DNA of 64,000 nucleotides, from positions 54,312,001-54,376,000 of the forward strand of contig NC_134369.1 of NCBI RefSeq assembly GCF_035582795.1. The letters are read 5' to 3'. This DNA comes from Mycteria americana (lineage: Eukaryota > Chordata > Aves > Ciconiiformes > Ciconiidae). The notes beneath the pieces are model-generated. The model saw only the letters and a list, made by a program, of their open reading frames with translations, ran no database searches and had not been told where the DNA came from. Shown here one piece after another: positions 52,255 to 64,000 of the stretch. Position 1 is the stretch's first letter. Each line of letters begins with the position of its first letter. A program made the position numbers and the translations under genes.

Positions 52255-54028
52255 CTAAGGAGAATCTCCAGCCCCTAGTAGACGGGGGAGGGAACATAGT
52301 GACCAAGGATGAGGAAAAGGCTGAGGTACTTAATGCCTTCTTTGCCTCAGTCTTTAATAGCAGGGCCAGTTGTTCTCTGGGTACCCAGCCCCCGGAGTTG
52401 GAAGATAGGGACGGGGACCAGAATGGAGTCCCCATAATCCAGGGGGAAATGGTGAGTGACCTGCTGCACCACTTAGACACTCACAAGTCTATGGGGCCTG
52501 ATGAGATCCACCTGAGAGTACTGAAGGAACTGGCAGATGTGCTCACCAAGCCCCTTTCCATCATTTACCAGCAGTCCTGGCTAACTGGGGAGGTCCCTGC
52601 TGACTGGAGATTAGCAAATGTGACGCCCATCTTCAAGAAGGGCCGGAAGGAGGACCCGGGGAACAACAGGCCTGTCAGCCTGACCTCGGTGCTGGGGAAG
52701 CTGATGGAGCAGATCATCCTGAGTGCCATCAGATGGCATGTAGAGGATAACCAAGGGATCAAGCCCAGCCAGCATGGGTTCAGGAAAGGCAGGTCCTGCT
52801 TGACCAACCTGATCTCCTTCTACGACAAGGTGACCCACCTAGTAGATGAGGGGAAGGCTGTGGATGTTGTCTATCTAGACCTCAGTAAAGCCTTTGACAT
52901 GGTTTCCCACAGCATTCTCCTGGAGAAACTGGCTGCTCATGGCTTGGACGGGTGTACTCTTCACTGGGTAAAGAACTGGCTGGATGGCCAGGCCCAAAGA
53001 GTGGTGGTGAATGGAGTTTACTCCAGTTGGCGGCCGGTCACAACCAGTGTTCCCCAGGGCTCTGTGTTGGGGCCAGTCCTGTTTAATATCTTCATCAATG
53101 AACTGGACGAAGGGATCGAGTGCACCCTCAGTAATTTTGCAGATGACACCAAGTTGTGTGGGAGTGTTGATCTGCTGGAGGGTAGGCAGGCTCTGCAGAG
53201 GGACCTGGACAGGCTGGATCAATGGGCCGAGGTCAATTGTATAGGGTTCAACAAGGCCAAGTGCAAGGTCCTGCACTTGGGCCACAGCAACCCCATGCAA
53301 CGCTACAGGCTTGGGGAAGAGTGGCTGGAAAGCTGCCTGGCGGAAAAGGACCTGGGGGTGTTGGTTGACAGCCGCCTGAATATGAGCCAGCAGTGTGCCC
53401 AGGTGGCCAAGAAAGCCAATGGCATTCTGGCTTGTATCAAAAATAGCATCGCCAGCAGGACTAGGGAAGTGATTGTGCCCCTGTACTCGGCACTGGTGAG
53501 GCCGCACCTCGAATACTGTGTTCAGTTTTGGGCCCCTCACTACAAGAGAGACATTGAGGTGCTGGAGCGTGTCCAGAGAAGGGCAACGAAGCTGGTGAAG
53601 GGTCTGGAGCAGAAGTCTTATGAGGAGCGGCTGAGGGAGCTGGGACTGTTTAGCCTGGAGAAAAGGAGGCTGAGGGGAGACCTTCTTGCTCTCTACAACT
53701 ACCTGAAAGGAGGTTGTAGAGAGGTGGGGGTTGGTCTCTTCTCCCAGGTAACAAGTGATAGGACGAGAGGAAATGGCCTCAAGTTGCTCCAGGGGAGGTT
53801 TAGACTGGATATTAGGAAATTTTTCTTCACTGAGAGGGTTATCAAGCATTGGAACAGGCTGCCCAGGGAAGTGGTTGAGTCACCATCCCTGGAGGTATTT
53901 AAAGGACATTTAGATGAGGTGCTTAGGGACATGGTATAGTGGTGGTCTGGGTAGTGTTAGGTTTACGGTTGGACTTGATGATCTTAAAGGTCTTTTCCAA
54001 CCTATACGATTCTGTGATTCTGTGATTC
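52255..54028 (+). mobile_element. CR1 LINE, 5'-truncated, RT frame still open
   Basis: A copy of about 1.77 kb carries an intact reverse-transcriptase frame, then a 3' UTR (gtggactt-like gttggacttgatgatcttaa, ggtcttttccaacctatacg) and a tail of gattctgtgattctgtgatt. It lacks the endonuclease and N-terminal RT parts and so cannot move by itself. GC content is much higher than in the surrounding intron. It lies in TTC8 intron 6 in the sense direction. The left edge, near gagaatctccagcccctag, is approximate, and no target duplication was recognised. Confidence 0.95.
52299..53939 (+). CDS. CR1 reverse transcriptase, 546-codon open remnant
   Basis: This frame encodes most of a CR1-clade LINE reverse transcriptase, which copies its own RNA at a nicked chromosomal site. 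Visible RT motifs are the N-terminal [15 protein letters not shown] block (101-115) and NNRPVSLTS (122-130), motif [10 protein letters not shown] (about 192-200) with its catalytic Asp, motif B PQGSVLGP (252-259), and motif C FADD (280-283) with both Asp residues, in the usual Phe variant. The C-terminal CR1 block [15 protein letters not shown] follows. The first codon shown is GTG, so the left end reflects truncation rather than a real start. No stop or frameshift interrupts the frame, so the insertion is young or its parent was recently active. Confidence 0.9.
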   Translation: MTKDEEKAEVLNAFFASVFNSRASCSLGTQPPELEDRDGDQNGVPIIQGEMVSDLLHHLDTHKSMGPDEIHLRVLKELADVLTKPLSIIYQQSWLTGEVPADWRLANVTPIFKKGRKEDPGNNRPVSLTSVLGKLMEQIILSAIRWHVEDNQGIKPSQHGFRKGRSCLTNLISFYDKVTHLVDEGKAVDVVYLDLSKAFDMVSHSILLEKLAAHGLDGCTLHWVKNWLDGQAQRVVVNGVYSSWRPVTTSVPQGSVLGPVLFNIFINELDEGIECTLSNFADDTKLCGSVDLLEGRQALQRDLDRLDQWAEVNCIGFNKAKCKVLHLGHSNPMQRYRLGEEWLESCLAEKDLGVLVDSRLNMSQQCAQVAKKANGILACIKNSIASRTREVIVPLYSALVRPHLEYCVQFWAPHYKRDIEVLERVQRRATKLVKGLEQKSYEERLRELGLFSLEKRRLRGDLLALYNYLKGGCREVGVGLFSQVTSDRTRGNGLKLLQGRFRLDIRKFFFTERVIKHWNRLPREVVESPSLEVFKGHLDEVLRDMV

Positions 54029-56228
54029 ACTGACATCTCTTGCATCTTTGTATTACCTGCTACTGTGTGATGTTGCACATTCTTAAAAAAAAAAACAAAA
54101 CAACACTTTTCTGCATGAGATGAGATGAAAATGCTTGGAGGGCTTGGAAGCCTGGGAAATTGGCTTAAGTTTGTGACTGTATAGACTGAAAAGCCTCTGC
54201 TTGTGGACTTTCTGCATGGGTAGAATTGGAAGACCAGCTCCTGCAGTTTTGCAAATAAAACACAAAAGTAGTAGTGACGATATCCTTCCTTTGTCACTGT
54301 GCTGATCTGGAACAGTCTGTACTGTTCTCAACTGCATTATTATAAAAAGCAAAGGCAGTTTTATTATTTATCTTCTGTTTAGTATTCAGCCAGTATGTAG
54401 AAATTAAAAAAAAAAAAAGCCTCAGCAATTTCAGTTGAGAAATATCATTAATCAGTGTGCATTGAACTAGACAAATAATGCTAGGAACTTGGTTCAAATT
54501 AAAAGTAAATACATCTGTAATCTATCAATTATCAGAAACATGGGGATGCAAGAAGAAGAGAGAAGCACTGAGCTTTTTCAGCAGTTGAAAATGCATTCAA
54601 AAGTCTTTCATCTTATTTAATCAAAAATTAAACACTTCTCTGAAGAAATTACTAGTGCCCTGTCCATTATTGTTCTTGACTTGTTTCCTTTTGAACACAT
54701 ATACTTAATAACTGACTTTCTGTACCCCTTGAGCTATTTCTAAAGGGCATTTTATGGGCTAAATGCTGTAAGAGCAGGGCAGTTTAAAAGACTTGTCCAG
54801 AAATAGTTCAGCTGATACTTTTTTCAGCAGTAGACTGTGACATCGTATTCTGCCATTATTCACAGGTGGGTAATGATGACAAGACACTTTGTCCTGAGGA
54901 AGAACAATGAGTGTACGATATATACTTGGGGCCAGAAGTCATGACCTCTGATATTTCCTTAGTTCTTCCTAATATTCAGAAGTTTATACTCTCTAATAGA
55001 AATCTATTTATAATGGAATTATGTTAGATTTACAAACTATAGAAATCCGGAAGACACTCACCAAAAGAAATTGTGTTAAATTGACTATGGCTAATGTAAT
55101 TTACTCAGCTGTCTTATAGACTATCCTGTGCTGATTTGTCTACAAATAAGACTTTAGTCAATAACTGTTGCTGGGAGAATTGCTGCCATTCAACAGCACG
55201 TGAAAGAAGCAGCAGACGCTTGCTATTGTTTCCATCTATCTAATTTCTTGGTGCATACAATACTTTGTATGAAATGACTACGTTTCAAACAAATGTACAT
55301 TTACCAATTTAATTTTGCAATACAATAGTAAATTACCACAACTCTACAAGCTGTTTTATACTGAGTTACAGCTGGTGGACAATTTGGAAGTCTTAGTTAT
55401 AATACAGTTTAGCTAAGGAAAGTAATGGTAAAAAAAATGAATCTCAGAATCATGCTAAATAGAGTTACAATTAAAGAATCTACATTCTTTTTCATTTAAA
55501 AACAGCTCTGATTCATTCTTTAAGAAAAACTTTTTTTTTTTAAACAGAAAACCCACTAAGTATTAGGGGGTTTTATTATTTTTATTTGCACAAATATAAG
55601 AACTGAGAGTAAAGTAAACTTGTTCTGAAAGGCTTCCCAGGGCTAAGACTGTTATTGAAATGGACTCCTGCATACATGAGTAACAAGACAGGCATAACAC
55701 TTACAACTGCTATTATAGGTTGGTTTTAAATTAACATGCTGTGCAGATTGAACATTGATTTGTACCTAAACTGTGCAATTTAAAAAAAAAAAAAGTTTAC
55801 AGCAAACTGAAATTGAAATATGCTAGCAGTTGGTATTGACATAGCAAGGTGAAGGCTTTGACTTTTGAAAGTCTATTTTAATCACTTTACTAACATTTCA
55901 AAGGCCACATTGTCAAAAGACTTTGTTGTAATACCAGCAGAAAGTCTAATTACTAGCATGCAAAAAGCTGCCATTGATATGCACAAAGCCTTTTCAGGCA
56001 GACACTTTTTAGAAATGTTGGTAACATTTGTAGTATTTTTGGATTCAAGTTTTTTGTAAAGTATCAGAAACAGGATTTTTCCTATTCCTTTCCTACTTCC
56101 TTAATAGGAAAGTATAAAAACAGGACTGAATTTCAGAAACTAACTTAAAAAGGAAGTCATACCTTGTTTCTTCATGTTAGTAATAAGATCCCAGTAAGAG
56201 TTCAGGATCTGCACTGACAAATAGACTG

Positions 56229-56254
56229 CTGATGTTAGTGTCTACTAACATCAG
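56229..56254. repeat. Hairpin-forming inverted repeat, 11-bp stem
   Basis: Left arm ctgatgttagt and right arm actaacatcag are perfect complements around a 4-base loop. It lies in TTC8 intron 6. It may be a chance hairpin; no longer flanking stem is seen. Confidence 0.85.
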
Positions 56255-58185
56255 TCTTAGTTCCCACTTTCCAATAACTGCCAGAGTTGTTATCCTTGGA
56301 TAAAATAGTTATCAGAAATAATTAGGGTACCAAAAAGAAAGCAGAATGTGTAGCTACAGAAGGGATCATTTTTTGAAATTCAGTCCTTCTCCTTGAATAC
56401 TTGTCATCAGAGCACTCTAAGGAAAGCTCTTTGAAGCATGTTATTTGTAGTATGGTCCTTACTCATTTTAAGTGGCTGCTCATGCTGCATTAGAAGCAGG
56501 TGCGGTGTTTGACAGACACACGCATTGTTTATACATTTGTAAATGCAACAAAAGTAACCAATCTTTTAACATAACTACTTTTCCAAATTTTCCCGGTACT
56601 GGGACAAAATTGCGTATATGCCTTCAGATGAAAGAAAGTATTTGTCTGGAAGGGAAACTCATAATTTCTGTCTTGAAGCAAGCTTCTTCCCCGTTATAGC
56701 TGTAGTGTCCAGAGGCCCTGTTGTGCAATTTGCAAAGCCATTAAGAAACAGAGGGCAACCGAGATAAGAGCTGTCATCTGAGGTCTTCAAGGATTCCACG
56801 TAACTGGAAGAAGTAGTGACTTCAGAGTTGTAAGCTTTCCTCGGTTTTCTCTCTCCTGTTGCAGAGGCAGGGAATGACAACTGTCTCTTTCTCTTTGAGG
56901 AGAGCATCAGTGCAACTCCTTAGCCTGAATTCCTGCAGAAAACAAATTATTCTTTCTCACAGAGCCAACAGAGAGCAACTTGTCTAAGGTGTTGTAGCTC
57001 CGCTGACTTTGCTGTGCTATGTCAAATCTACACCCGTTGATTACTTGCAGCCTCATTTTGCTAGCAGGAAGAACAGGGATCAAACCCAAAGGTAGATGTC
57101 ACTAAATTAGGCTCTTTCTAGTATTTCAAGTATTCAGATTATTTTTTTTCCTGGAAATTACTGGTTCTTCTGCTACTGAGTGGCCAGTGCACAGAACTTT
57201 TCCATATTGTTCCTAATAGATAGCTAGTTTCTGATTTCTGTGGTCTGCAAAATGTTTATGAAAACAAAAAAAAGGTCAGTTCTTTGTTATAAAAATACTG
57301 CGTTAAAGCTTTTTAGACTATTTCTGATTATATCCCTAAATATAAATAACAAACGTTGCACGGCTTTGATATGTTCTGGGACAAAATGCAATTTAAAAAA
57401 AATGAACACTAACAATTACTTCTTTGGTAGGCCTTGGTACAGAACACACATCTATTTGTTTTAACAGAAATGTTGAAATGACAGCTAAAACGTGAAAAGC
57501 CATAGATTCTGTCTGTGGGTGGCTGATGGTAGCACATTGATTAGCATACCTACTTTTCCAATATACCAGATAAAAGAGATTTTAGACCTCCACCTTCTTC
57601 AATAACTGTCTATTTCTTAGAATATTTATCTGTTTTTCCTATCTGTCATAAAATAATTATTTACATTGTAGACTTTTTAAAGGAAGAAGTATTTCTTACT
57701 GTACACGTCTGAGAGTTCCTAGAAGTGGAGGCAGCTTGGTATTAGCAATGAGATGACAGTTTCTACAGTATTTCAAACTGGCTGAACTGATTTCTTTATT
57801 TTAGTATATTTTTACTTGTTTTTAACAACTTTTAGTGAACAAGGATGGGAAGCTTGGAAAAACTGTGTTGGTTTACACAAATATTCTATATATTCTGAAG
57901 CAGGACTTCAGGAGTCTGATCAAATTAATTTTATATTTTCTCTTTGAATTACTACAAGCTATTTGGATTACATGTTCTTATAGGGACAAATTATCCTTTC
58001 AGCTACTTTATGCACTAAGCTATAAAAATAGTAAACATAAAGCAGTGCCCCCACCTCAAGTTTACCAGGACTTTTTGTTCAAAATTTTCTCTTTACAAAA
58101 ATCTTTACATTGTTCACTTCATGTTCTTTTTATTTGTGTAAACATTGAAGGTATTAATGTTAAGATGATGGGTTTGTTTTGGAAG

Positions 58186-58271
58186 GCTCTAGATTTGGCA
58201 GCCCTTGCCACTGAACATGCACAATTCAAGGACTGGTGGTGGAAAGTCCAAATTGGGAAGTGCTACTATAG
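58186..58271 (+). CDS. TTC8: TTC8 exon 7: TPR, WWWKVQIGKCYY block
   Basis: The exon of 86 bases encodes ALDLAALATEHAQFKDWWWK then VQIGKCYY and two bases of R, ending at a phase-2 donor (AG|GTAAGC). The run of three Trp followed by KVQIGKCYYRLG forms the first helix of a TPR that is completed by exon 8. It is almost identical to the human protein. Confidence 0.95.
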
Positions 58272-58675
58272 GTAAGCCGTTGTTCATTTCTTCTGTAATC
58301 AGTGAGTATGAGTGCAGGACCTGAACTGCTGGGTGTATTGTGCAATGCTGAACACTGAGAAATAGTTCAGTAAGTATTTAGTTGGAGAGCGCTGTGCTTA
58401 CAGTTAAATCTCCTTTAATATACAATTATGTTCAACTGCTTGAGGCAAAGGCACCAACATTGAGTACCTTTAAGTAACTGAATTAGTTGCATCTTCACCA
58501 TTGTTAATGTGTTTCAGAGTCATTGTTTGAAAAGTCAGTAAATAAATGCAAAGAACTATTGTTAAAACAGACCACACAAAACGAATATTACAATATTAGC
58601 TTGAGAAATTAACTGTCAATGAAGGCTTCAGATTGATGAAATAATAAAAAATGAAATATTCACGTTAGACACTTT

Positions 58676-59010
58676 CTGCCAGAGGTGCGTTGCCCAAGAA
58701 GTACCAGTTCCAAAGATGCCAAAGCCTCAGGGCTGGCACCCCGTACCCGAGCATTTGTGACAGATGACTTAGGAGTACCCGACACTGTGCAGTGATATGC
58801 CCCTCTGAGGAAAGAGTGGCAACAGCAGGGAGGAGAGCTTGTTGCAAGCAGTTTAGAGTGGTTGCTGAGGATCTAGCTATGGTTGTAACAGCCAGTTCTA
58901 CCAAATCAGTTGAAATTCCTCCTGATACATCCCTGCTTCCCATAATTCAAACACGTACTGAGGCAGCTCCCCCTTTCATTCTTTACAATGTGTTTGTCCC
59001 ATGGATGTAA
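58676..59010. other. Unexplained less AT-rich block in TTC8 intron 7
   Basis: About 335 bases are visibly less AT-rich than the intron around them, with a 92-codon minus-strand frame and a 72-codon plus-strand frame. I recognise neither. It could be a decayed retroelement or processed pseudogene, or a regulatory element. No poly-A tail or terminal repeat is obvious. Confidence 0.35.
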
Positions 59011-59732
59011 AACATATGGATACTGTATTGGTTGTTAAAAAACCGAAGCATCATCTGCAGCCTTTACAATTCTGTAAGCAATTCATCTATGAACAGGCTG
59101 ATAATACAAAGCAGTTAGCCCTTTAAAAGTCCATGTTGTGGACTTGAAACTTGGCTTGAAACTATTGCTTCTTTTTAGATGTGCAAACTAATGAAATTCT
59201 TCACTATCCTTAACCTTTATTTGACATTCTTTAGAAGATTAGACTGGTTTTTTGGGTTTTTTTGAGCTTAGAGGTCATTCATCCCTCTCAGGATTTTTAT
59301 GAATAGTGTTATAGAGACTAAAGCATCCAAGCAGGCACAGGTACTTCCAGGATCCAAAATTACCTTATGTCCCCACTGGCTGTGTGTGTTTGGTTTGGCT
59401 GGCTTGTTCTGGCTGTGTTTTGTGTTTCTTCACCAAGTGTATGTGCTCTTTGGCTGAAGGAAAGAAAAGGCAATTTGCATATGAGAAAGTGTACCTTTTT
59501 GCTGTTGTTGAAATGATGCAGTCCTCTTAATTTTGTGGTCTATATAGCATTTATAGATTCCTGCAAAATATTCTACAGTAATACTGCAAAACAAATGCTT
59601 TTGAGATGAAACAGACTTCTGTTATATAGGACATTGTCCTATATTGTCCATAAATGTCCATAAATATTCATTTTATTGTCCTATGTTAGGTTTAGTATGC
59701 ACTGCTTCATTATTTAATAAGCTTTTTTTAAA

Positions 59733-59751
59733 AACAAACAAACAAACAAAT
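59733..59751. repeat. (AAAC)n short tandem repeat
   Basis: Four to five AAAC/ACAA units (aaacaaacaaacaaacaaa) lie in the intron just upstream of the exon 8 acceptor. Confidence 0.9.
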
Positions 59752-59781
59752 ACCTTCTGTATCTATCTGTTGTCTCTTTAG

Positions 59782-59869
59782 GTTAGGATTATATCGTGAA
59801 GCCGAAAAACAATTTAAGTCAGCTCTCAAGCAACAGGACATGGTTGATACAATCTTGTATTTGGCAAAA
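59782..59869 (+). CDS. TTC8: TTC8 exon 8: TPR second helix
   Basis: The exon of 88 bases completes the Arg codon and encodes LGLYREAEKQFKSALKQQDM then VDTILYLAK, phase 0 at the donor (AAAA|GTAAGT). The pattern Y-x-EAEKQF-x-SAL is the classic second helix of a TPR. Changes from human as recalled are conservative (Leu for Met, Asp for Glu). Confidence 0.95.
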
Positions 59870-62800
59870 GTAAGTCATAGATTTGCTTGTTTAAGAATGA
59901 AGTGAAATTCCAGACTATCCCTGAGAAGTCCGTACACCAGCACAGCTGAGTATTGAGCTTGATACACCACTATGTTTAATAGCATGTGATCTCCATATAG
60001 ATCTGAAGCAATACATGCTAACAGTTGAAATTGAAGTTTATAGTTTACAAAAAGATTTGGAGCCTCCAGATTTCACAGGGGGGGAATCTCCTACGTTACT
60101 GTATTCTTTGCTCTAACCTCCAATGAGGATTATATAGGTAGAGAATTACTGGAGTTCCAGTATGAAGAACAATGTAGCTATATATGGTCTCCTAGGAAAC
60201 TAATGCAATAAATCAGTAAGTGAAGAGTGAAGCTCAAAATCCTAGTTTCTCAAGCAAAATCAAAACAAAATGAGCTTAAAGGAAGCAAAGACCTTGAAAC
60301 AGAGAATGTTCTGTCAAAATAAAGGCATTAAAAGCTTTAAAAGAACAAGTGGCACAGCTAAGCCTCAGAATTACTTGTTTACCAGGGTACCCATCAGGTT
60401 CTAAACATTTTCGAAGACATTCAAGAAAAAGTGGCTTGTGAGAAACTAAAACTGTGTTTTTCTTCCTCTTGTCCTAGAAAGAGATGAAATCAGTTGCTTT
60501 TTATCAGCTCCCTTTAAGCCAGCTGTCACAGGCCTATCCAAAAGTCATGACTACTAGTAGATAATTCAGATATTCATACTATGATACTTGCTTTATCTTT
60601 ACATTTCTTGAGTAATTTATGTTTTGTATTTAAATGATCATCATTGCTATCTGGAGACTTGTCTTCAGTACAGCAGTTGTAGTTAATTTACTCAATTGAG
60701 CTTAGTAATTTTAGATTTCTGTCACTACCAGGAGTCATTCTGCAAAACACAAGCTACACAGAGTGATTAAATTGGCAGAGTAATTGGATTAACAAAGTGT
60801 GATTCGTTATGGGAGATATGCATCCCCCCACATCATTACTAGCTCAAGTAGGAGCTGCATTTGAACTTCACCTCCCACTCCATAGACCAGCTTGCTCAAT
60901 TATAAAGCATCGCACAACATGATTTAGTGACTGTGGGTGGACAGGCAATAGAGTAGGGCACTGAGATATAGCTCAATCTGACAGTACTGAAAAGATAAGA
61001 CTTGGGCTAAGCAGCCATTAAAAAAATAATAGGATTGCATCAAGTTCTGCGCAAACAGACCGATACTACGCTACCAATTAGTTTTCTGTTTATGTTCATT
61101 ATTACAACAGCTATCTGTTTTTTTTAGAAAATATTTTGCTGAAAGCTAACTCTCCCTTGGAATGTAATTTATGAAAAGATAAAAGACCAAAAGAAAACTA
61201 AAAAAATAAAGAGTCTTTAAAGAAGTCAGGGCTGCTGAGAAGTTACGAAGTATTTCATGACCCAGAAGAGCTGGAAATGGGATATTTTTACCAGAGCTAA
61301 GAGAGATACCAAAAAGAAAATGGAAACATTCTGCATTTAGCATCTAAAACTTAATGACTATAGCTGTAGTACTCTTAAAGAGCAGGTCTCCCCAAAGCAG
61401 CTGCGAGTAGGTGGAAGTTGTCCCGCCTATCTTTTAATTTCTTTTGCCACTCACCTGGACAGCAGCTCTACAGTCTTGCAGGGATGTTGGACAACGCGAT
61501 GTGCTACTGGATATGGGAATTACGTGGTAGAGTACGGTGGCTGTGTTGCCTTAGCGTAATATTTGCACAGATGACACAATAGAGCAGACTTGAGTCATAA
61601 TGTTCAGAAAACATACTTCATAAACAAAAATAAAAAGATAAAAAAGTAGCAGATCTAGTGGAGTTTCCTGTCCTCCATTTTTTACATTTTTTTCCCCTGA
61701 GAATATGAAGATAGCTGTGCTTCATAGCTAGATCAGGTCAAAAAACAAGCAAGCAAACAAAACAAAAAGCCAGCTAATTAATTTTTTTTCTCAGTTTAAA
61801 TGAAGAAAATATGAAATTATTTGTAGGTGTGGCAGTGTGCACTGGCTTACTATGCATATTTAGGATAAATTGTACAAGTCACTCACATAGGTGATATTTA
61901 GGAGTAAAACAACCAGCCAAGGTTCTTCTTAATTAAGAAGTCATACCCAGCTATCATGTATTCTCTTTCATCTGTTTACTTTCCACTGAAACTCTTTACA
62001 GAGTAATTTAGTTGTAGAAAACTGTTTCTAGAAGAAAATAAGGAGCATGACAGTCACAACGGAGACAATTATTTAAAGTTTAAAATTTAATGCAGACATA
62101 AAATTCATCAGAAACTGCTCCGTGGTTTATAAATGAAAAACTATAGCAAATGAGTTGAAGCCTGGTTTATACAGCAACATGCCCAGATAGAGTGCATCAG
62201 GAATAAATCATTGCTTTAAAACATATTAATTGATGGTGTCATTAGTGCAGTCCTAGTCTACCAATTACCACGCCCCCGAAAAAAACCAAACCCCTTGCTC
62301 TTTTATTGCTTTTCACAAAGAAGGAATTAGTTTTCTAGCTTAATACAGGAAATGCAAGTCACGTTAGTAAAATGACTGGAAAAAATTGCCTGTATTTTTT
62401 TCCTTTTTGCCAGTGATCAACATGAAATGTCAGCCCCTTTACTAGGAGGGCACTCACAGTCAACGGCTCTTTGACAATTAAGAACGTCACTTGAGTGGTC
62501 ATAGGAAAGAATTCTTTGCAGCAGTGTATAGCTATAGGGATGCAAATAAAGAACTTACGACTTTAACTAGTAGTTTGGTTGGTGGCACTCAAAAGTCCAT
62601 GAAGCTCAAGGGCAGAACAGCAAATGTGTTTGGAGGTTTCTCAGGTGTTCAGTTAACATTGGTATTTTTCTTACATTGCATCACAAAATGTTTGTGTCAG
62701 GATACCAGTCACAGATTATTTCCCTTTTAGTCATATCAAGTATTAGCACTATTTAATGTAATATTTCTCCAACAGGAGCACTCAAAACACTTTTCCACTC

Positions 62801-63582
62801 AGTGAGAGACAGATTAGTCACTCCATCTAGTTTCCTAAAGTAGATGTGTGGGGTTTTTTCCTTTGCTGTAGCTGTATTGACCATGCCCCACAAGAGTTTT
62901 TACTCTTTACAGTTGCACTCTCAGGCAGCTGCACAGGTGGTCTCTATCAACACGTTGATGTCCTCTATCCAGTTCTCACACAATGTTATCCACATGACAC
63001 ATTGTCATAACACAGAAGCCAAAATCACAGAGACCAAACTGTCCTCTTTCTGTTACGGGATTTTATTGTTTGTGACAGGAGGTTGGCAGAGCAGTAAGGA
63101 AACTTCAAAGTGTCACTGCTCTGTGCAGTGCAGTCTTATTTGACTAAGTAACATATTCTGGTATTCCAGCACTATCAACCTGAAGATCCAGTTCTCTCAA
63201 GCCTAAACATAAGTTTGTAAAAATATATTAAACAGGAAAATATTCAAGGTGATACCTTCACCTCAGTGTCAAAAGTATATTCTTTTGATATGATGATAAA
63301 TAACAAGATACTTTTTTGGTTTATTAGTAATGTCCAGATGAATTAATAATGTCTAGATGATATGCATGCAAGTTTAATTATCTTAATTAGCCTATTTTAT
63401 CTTCATTACAGAGATTTATTCAGTATTCACTCCATTATTTTCCCAGAATTATTCACCATCTCAGCTAATGGTTTACTGCATAAAGGGGGGTGTCATCCCT
63501 TTTATTTATCTCCCTTGTTAAACAGCAGTACAAGTATAGAAGTCAGACATTTGACATTTATATACACTTTTTATTTGCTTAG
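59870..63582 (+). other. TTC8: TTC8 intron 8
   Basis: This intron of 3.71 kb is AT-rich with no recognised gene. A simple A-rich stretch with AAGC/AAAC units lies at 61741-61768. No CR1 copy was seen here. Confidence 0.85.
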
Positions 63583-63693
63583 GTGTATTTGCGATTGGAT
63601 CAGCCTGTAACAGCTTTGAACCTTTTCAAGCAAGGGTTAGATCGATTTCCTGGAGAAGTGACTCTTATTTGTGGAATTGCCAGAATCTACGAG
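63583..63693 (+). CDS. TTC8: TTC8 exon 9: TPR (last exon in window)
   Basis: The exon of 111 bases (37 codons) encodes VYLRLDQPVTALNLFKQGLD then RFPGEVTLICGIARIYE, phase 0 on both sides, with acceptor tgcttag and donor GTATGC. It forms one more TPR. With the earlier exons it brings the coding total to 909 bases (303 codons). The rest of the protein, about 200 residues with further TPRs and the C-terminus, lies to the right of the window. Confidence 0.95.
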
Positions 63694-64000
63694 GTATGCA
63701 CCTGCTATGCAATCCTTATTGTGGCCAAGGTTAGCTGCCTGAGCAAGAAAAAAGAGCCAATAGTTGAATATAACTGTAAGGCATCAAAAATTAACTACAC
63801 TGATTTTCAGTATCACTAATGCAAAACAGGTAACATTACACAAAGATACCAGAGTAATGTCAGGGGAGCCTTGCAGGCTTATTTGTTTAAATGGTTAATC
63901 ACACTAGTGAGATCGTATTTACCTTTGACACATACCACATTAAGTCAAGTGGTCCAGATGTTGTCCATGTAGCTAGGTCTAGTTTATATATGTTTCGTCA
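63694..64000 (+). other. TTC8: TTC8 intron 9 (partial, runs off right edge)
   Basis: Sequence after the exon 9 donor. No further exon is seen before the window ends. Confidence 0.9.

Larger units (their letters stand above)
50094..58185 (+). other. TTC8: TTC8 intron 6
   Basis: This intron of 8.09 kb hosts the long CR1 copy at 52255-54028 and a small palindrome at 56229-56254. The sequence just before exon 7 is open in frame with it for about 350 bases, but the residues are not TTC8-like and a normal acceptor sits at 58184-58185. Confidence 0.85.
58272..59781 (+). other. TTC8: TTC8 intron 7
   Basis: This intron of 1.51 kb includes an unexplained, less AT-rich stretch at 58676-59010 and a short (AAAC)n run at 59733-59751. 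No other element was recognised. Confidence 0.85.

Noticed and set aside
52875..53849. A 324-codon minus-strand frame inside the CR1 copy
   Set aside because: It is the antisense shadow of the reverse-transcriptase frame; the plus-strand frame has all RT motifs.
57835..58275. A 146-codon frame that reads through intron 6 into TTC8 exon 7
   Set aside because: Only the last 28 codons are TTC8. The upstream part has no similarity to the family and a normal AG acceptor lies at the expected exon boundary.

Overview
This window is vertebrate nuclear DNA, almost certainly from a bird and probably a neoavian. The evidence is long introns, CR1 LINE fragments ending in the avian 8-bp tail repeat (ATTCTGTG type), an LTR family that I recall from many bird genomes, CpG islands at promoters, and exon sequences very close to known vertebrate proteins. 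It is a eukaryotic locus, so operons and ribosome binding sites do not apply.

Two protein-coding genes lie head to head. On the minus strand, the first coding exon of EML5 (a microtubule-associated protein with HELP and WD repeats) sits at 8796-8992 in a CpG island. Its first intron fills the left end of the window, 1-8795, and I see no second EML5 exon there. On the plus strand, TTC8/BBS8 (a TPR subunit of the BBSome, which carries cargo to and from cilia) begins at 26990 and runs off the right edge. I place ten TTC8 exons: 26990-27103, 35956-35985, 40332-40452, 44958-45021, 45176-45335, 46216-46305, 50049-50093, 58186-58271, 59782-59869 and 63583-63693. They join in frame to about 303 codons, roughly the N-terminal 60% of the protein. 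The 30-nt exon at 35956-35985 matches the photoreceptor-specific exon 2A of mammals. Adjacency of EML5 and TTC8 matches human 14q31 and supports both names.

The intergenic space of about 18 kb (9.2-27.0 kb) holds the two promoter CpG islands, a small orphan CpG-rich patch near 12.45-12.65 kb, a possible old MIR-like remnant, a 3' CR1 fragment, a (GT)n microsatellite and a 1-kb solo-LTR-like element at 24918-25933. Introns of TTC8 carry several CR1 fragments. One, at about 52255-54028 in intron 6, still has an uninterrupted 546-codon reverse-transcriptase frame.

I found no RNA gene, CRISPR array, integron or clearly undescribed multi-gene system. The items most worth a second look are the conserved retina-type microexon with its downstream UUAG motifs, the young CR1 copy, the LTR with its internal repeats of about 46 bp, the orphan CpG patch, and two unexplained stretches (36361-36620 and 58676-59010). 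Functions are by recognition of protein sequence from memory; no alignment or search was run.
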